A stretch of DNA of 8,160 nucleotides, taken from positions 1 through 8,160 of the forward strand of contig JAITMW010000026.1 in assembly GCA_031277155.1 (NCBI GenBank), in the 5' to 3' direction. This DNA is from Clostridiales bacterium. GTDB lineage: Bacteria > Bacillota > Clostridia > Lachnospirales > WRAX01. The translations under genes and the position numbers were made by a program. The notes beneath the pieces are model-generated. The model was not told the DNA's origin and made no database searches. It was given only the letters and a program-made list of their open reading frames with translations. Within the stretch, counting starts at the first letter, position 1, and every line of letters starts with the position of its first letter. Below, piece by piece: positions 5,257 to 8,160 of the stretch.

Positions 5257-7383
5257 TCAGACAAAGACAAAAATCTGCACTATGGCAAAGCCTATGAAGA
5301 AAATCAGGAGGCTGTAAGCCAACGAGCCAAAAATGATTCTTAAAAAGTCTCCGCTAAAGCGCATGTTCAACAAATTGGCGATTTTTGCCACATTTCCTAT
5401 GGGTTCGCCGCTTGTGGCCGAGGCATATTTCCTTTTTACATTGTCAACCACAGGCTCGCGGGTCTCACTGCTCTTTTGCATAAGGCTTCCAAGGGGGATG
5501 AAGCTTGCTTGCTCTTTATCTTGCGCATTTTCACTTATCCAAAATTGGCGAAAGGCCGTATAGCCCACAAAGAGGCGGGAGGCCAGGGCAGGCAGGGCAG
5601 AGCTTACAATGCGGGCAAACAGCGCGCCCAAAAACGGCAGAATTTGCAAAAGCAGGGGCCTGTAAACCTTCATTTCTATGTCCAGCCCCTTTGGCCACAC
5701 ATCTATATAGATTGTGGCGCCGTTTTTGTCCCTGGACATCAGGCAAATGCGGACAATCAATATATAGATAATTGCGCCTATCAGCAGCGAAACCGCGGCA
5801 CCCCGCAAGGGCAGCAGGGCAAAGAAGTCCAGATGATATGGGGGATAATACCGGCCCATGAAGTTTTGCCCAAATGTGGATATGGGCGTCATTGCGCCAT
5901 GGGGCAAAAAGCCGAGGACGGGCATTATCACGGCGCAAAGGGCCATAACTGCGGCGGAAAACCTGCCGAGGTACTTTTTGTTCATTTTGCTGAGGCTATT
6001 TTGCGCATAACGGTTTTTTTCTATGCAAATGCAGATAAAAAGCTTAATCATATATGCGGTGGTCAGGCCGCCCGTAAGGGTAAAGATGCCCTCTGCCAGC
6101 TGAAAATACGCTGACATGGCCGTATTGTCATCAAAGGCCCAGATATGGTATAACAGGCTGTCATGCAGCAGGGTTTTGCTGATATAGCCGTTCCACAGCG
6201 GCAGGCCGATTATGGCCAAAACCCCCATAAGAAAGCAAAAGGTAAACAGGGGCTTGCCGCGGCCAAAACCGCGTATTTTGTTGAGGTCAAGCTCGTGAAC
6301 ATTCATCATGACCACGCCCGCCAGCATAAACAGCAGCAGTTTTATCATTGAATGATTGACCATATGCAATATTGTGCCGTGTATCGCCAGGCTGTCGTAA
6401 TATGTGCTGATTATGCCCGTCATGCCGATGCCCAGGATGATGAAGCCGATTTGTGACACGGAAGAATAGGCCAATGTGCGCTTTAGGTCGGTGGAAAATA
6501 ATGCCAGCATCGCCCCCGTAAACATGCCGACTATGCCGATATTAAGCAGGACAAAGCTGAAGCCAAATTGCCCACCGAAAAGTTGGGTCGCTACTATTAT
6601 TATACCAAAAATACCGGTTTTTGTTAAAATGCCGGAAAGCAGGGCCGACGCCGGGGCCGGGGCCACGGGATGCGCGTTGGGCAGCCATATATGCAGGGGA
6701 TACATGCCCGCCTTGCCGCCAAAACCCACAAGCATAAAGGCCGCCGCCATATATATTACGGACATATTGCCCTGATAGCCCTGCATAGCCTGATTTAGCG
6801 CGGCAATTTCCGTTGTACCAAGCTGACTTTGCAATATAAAGATGCCGAACAAAAGGGCCAGGCCGCCGATTACCGCCACGGCCATATATGTTTGGGCCGC
6901 CTTTATGGTTTTGCGCTTTTCGTCGTGGATAACCAGCACATAGGAGGCCATTGACATTATTTCGAAAAACAGGAAGGTCGTGATAAGGTCTGCGGAGAAA
7001 AACACGCCCAAGGTCGCTCCAAAGGTAAGCAACGAAAAGAAGTGATAGCGATTGCGGTTGCGGTAATGGGCAAAATATTCCCTGGCGAAAATTGTGGTGG
7101 CAAGCCACATAAATGCCGTGATTACGCCATAAACCGCCCGAAAGCCATCCAGCACAAAGTATATCCTAAAGCCCATAAAGGCTTGCCACTGAAAATATGG
7201 GGGATTTTGATTGTCGCCCAAAAGGGACATGGCCGCCATGCCCAAAAATGTGGTAAACACCACAAAAATCGAGAACCAATTGCGCACGGCTTTTGATTTG
7301 CGCCCCAAAAGATAACACCCAAAGGCGGCCACGATGGGCCAAAACACCAATATCATCAATCCAAAATTACCGGAAAATTCCAT
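5257..7383 (-). CDS. Proton-conducting antiporter-type membrane subunit (complex I subunit 5 / NuoL-MrpD-HyfB family) with C-terminal extension
   Basis: This 708-residue polytopic membrane protein belongs to the antiporter-like subunits of complex I, Mrp antiporters and membrane hydrogenases, which carry H+ or Na+ across the membrane. The key charged residues of the family are visible: Glu141 in FFEIMS, Lys224 in GGKAGMYPLHIWLP, Lys255 in LLSGILTKTG, His344 and Lys348 in the NHSMIK stretch, and Lys403 in GYISKTLL. Spacing is close to that of E. coli NuoL as I recall it, and Lys rather than Glu at 403 is NuoL-like. After the core (about 500 residues) come one or two more membrane helices, a hydrophilic stretch (about 612-670) and a final helix (about 682-708). 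I start at the ATG at 7381-7383, 4 nt after the previous stop with GGGGTGA in front. An in-frame ATG at 7419 would overlap the previous gene by 32 bp and add a charged, Cys-containing leader. The parent complex (Mrp, Ech/Hyf or Nuo-like) is undetermined. Confidence 0.9.
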   Translation of the reverse strand: MEFSGNFGLMILVFWPIVAAFGCYLLGRKSKAVRNWFSIFVVFTTFLGMAAMSLLGDNQNPPYFQWQAFMGFRIYFVLDGFRAVYGVITAFMWLATTIFAREYFAHYRNRNRYHFFSLLTFGATLGVFFSADLITTFLFFEIMSMASYVLVIHDEKRKTIKAAQTYMAVAVIGGLALLFGIFILQSQLGTTEIAALNQAMQGYQGNMSVIYMAAAFMLVGFGGKAGMYPLHIWLPNAHPVAPAPASALLSGILTKTGIFGIIIVATQLFGGQFGFSFVLLNIGIVGMFTGAMLALFSTDLKRTLAYSSVSQIGFIILGIGMTGIISTYYDSLAIHGTILHMVNHSMIKLLLFMLAGVVMMNVHELDLNKIRGFGRGKPLFTFCFLMGVLAIIGLPLWNGYISKTLLHDSLLYHIWAFDDNTAMSAYFQLAEGIFTLTGGLTTAYMIKLFICICIEKNRYAQNSLSKMNKKYLGRFSAAVMALCAVIMPVLGFLPHGAMTPISTFGQNFMGRYYPPYHLDFFALLPLRGAAVSLLIGAIIYILIVRICLMSRDKNGATIYIDVWPKGLDIEMKVYRPLLLQILPFLGALFARIVSSALPALASRLFVGYTAFRQFWISENAQDKEQASFIPLGSLMQKSSETREPVVDNVKRKYASATSGEPIGNVAKIANLLNMRFSGDFLRIIFGSLAYSLLIFFIGFAIVQIFVFV

Positions 7384-7387
7384 AATT

Positions 7388-7394
7388 TCACCCC
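7388..7394 (-). promoter_or_regulatory. Ribosome binding site deciding the start of the 708-residue antiporter subunit
   Basis: GGGGTGA, which includes the stop codon of the upstream gene, lies 4 nt before the ATG at 7381-7383. GGTGA pairs with the 5' part of the anti-Shine-Dalgarno sequence, so the short spacing is acceptable. It favours this start over the ATG at 7419. Confidence 0.55.
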
Positions 7395-8160
7395 GCAAAC
7401 AGTGTAGCCGCAATATCATTGATGAAATCTATTATAACAGCGGGAAACATGCCCGGCACAAGGGCCAGCACCGCCAACACAATCAGCGGCACCGTCATTT
7501 TTTTGCCCGGGTCCCGGGGCGACAGCGCGGCATAATCAAATTTAGCGCCCGGGAAAAAACCGGCGGCAAAAATCGTGATAAGATAGCCCCCCGTCAGCAG
7601 CGCGGAGACAAGCAAAATACCGGCGCCTATGATGCCGACGGCCCCAAGGCCCGAAGAAATGCCCGCCATGGCCAAAAACCATTTGCTGACAAAGCCGCCC
7701 GTCGGCGGTATGCCCACCAGGGCAAGGGCCGCAATTGTAAAGCACCACATCACAACGGGCATGGATTTGCCAATGCCTTTAAGCTCTCCCACCATGGTTT
7801 TGCCCGTTTTATGCTCAATTGCCCCCTGTGACAAAAACAGCACGACCTTTATTATGGCGTGGAACAAAATATGCAGCATTGCCCCCAAAAGCCCCATGGG
7901 CATCAGCAAAATCACGCCAAAAAGCACATAGGACAATTGGCTGACGGAAGAATATGCAAGGCGGCGGGCAAAGAGCTTTTCTTTGAAGGCCAGCATAGAG
8001 CCCAAAAAAACCGTAAGCAATATCATCCATATCAGCACCGTCTGCACCCAGGTGCCGTGGATAATCTGCCAGTTAAAGCTATAATGACTGAGGCGGATTA
8101 TGGCCATCACCGCGACCTTTGAGACAATGCCCGACAAAAGCGCCGCGGCGGGCGCGGGAG
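7388..8160 (-). CDS. Proton-conducting antiporter-type membrane subunit (NuoM/MrpD-like), N-terminus cut by window edge
   Basis: This is the C-terminal 256 residues of a second antiporter-type subunit; the frame stays open to the right edge, so the true start lies outside. The visible part begins in the conserved PAPAAALLSGIVSK stretch, with the helix-8 lysine at visible residue 14, and aligns with the same block in the downstream gene. LAYSSVSQ (67-74) is identical in both. The stretch LHILFHAIIK carries the helix-10 lysine (104), and GIPPTGGFVSK carries the helix-12 lysine (159), a pattern typical of MrpD and NuoM/NuoN-like proteins. The chain ends soon after the last helix, without the extension seen in its neighbour. 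Together the two genes look like the distal end of an operon for an Mrp-type antiporter or related energy-conserving complex. A TTG at 8137 is not a real start, because homologous coding sequence continues upstream of it. Confidence 0.88.
   Translation of the reverse strand, partial: PAPAAALLSGIVSKVAVMAIIRLSHYSFNWQIIHGTWVQTVLIWMILLTVFLGSMLAFKEKLFARRLAYSSVSQLSYVLFGVILLMPMGLLGAMLHILFHAIIKVVLFLSQGAIEHKTGKTMVGELKGIGKSMPVVMWCFTIAALALVGIPPTGGFVSKWFLAMAGISSGLGAVGIIGAGILLVSALLTGGYLITIFAAGFFPGAKFDYAALSPRDPGKKMTVPLIVLAVLALVPGMFPAVIIDFINDIAATLFAG

Noticed and set aside
7381..7419. Upstream ATG at 7419 as the start of the 708-residue antiporter subunit
   Set aside because: It would overlap the previous gene by 32 bp and add a short Arg/Cys-containing leader before the first membrane helix. 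The ATG at 7381-7383 has a ribosome site and normal operon spacing.
126..7675. Frequent word GGCCAAAA / TTTTGGCC scattered through the window, considered as an uptake-like or regulatory repeat
   Set aside because: Most copies fall in coding sequence as common Leu-Ala or Phe-Gly codon pairs (TTG-GCC, TTT-GGC) in hydrophobic proteins. There is no regular spacing or intergenic enrichment.

Overview
The window carries only minus-strand genes, arranged as two consecutive transcription units read from right to left. The style suggests an anaerobic Gram-positive bacterium of the Clostridia: strong AGGAGG-type ribosome binding sites, GTG and TTG starts, a lipoprotein with an Ala-Thr-Pro linker, roughly 50% GC, and Mrp/complex I-like antiporter subunits. 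That assignment is inference; no rRNA or other taxonomic marker is present.

Right part (5257-8160): the downstream end of an operon for a membrane-bound ion-translocating complex. Two tandem members of the proton-conducting antiporter family (NuoL/NuoM/MrpD/HyfB type) lie 4 nt apart. The first runs off the right edge; the second is complete with 708 residues and a C-terminal extension. Whether they belong to an Mrp-type Na+/H+ antiporter, a hydrogenase or a complex I-like enzyme cannot be decided here.

Middle (5090-5256): an intergenic region with a good sigma-A-type promoter (TTGACA, 17 bp, TACAGT), an inverted repeat overlapping the -35 box, and a second palindrome in the leader. No clear terminator for the antiporter operon is visible.

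Left part (1-5089): a four-gene ABC importer operon in the order substrate-binding lipoprotein, double-domain ATPase, permease, permease (the last cut by the left edge). Its architecture is that of the ribose/BMP-nucleoside importers (RbsABC, YufNOPQ), but the binding protein resembles the DUF3798 family, whose ligand is unknown to me. A GC-rich hairpin separates the abundant binding protein from the membrane components. The last three genes are tightly coupled, with a 4-bp ATGA overlap and then a 3-nt gap. The lipoprotein would capture a solute outside the membrane, the two non-identical permeases form the channel, and the ATPase drives uptake.

The most interesting content is this orphan-substrate importer: its asymmetric ATPase and permease pair, a cysteine cluster in the binding protein, and its candidate operator sites. 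I saw no mobile element, CRISPR array, tRNA or rRNA, and no plus-strand gene I would support.
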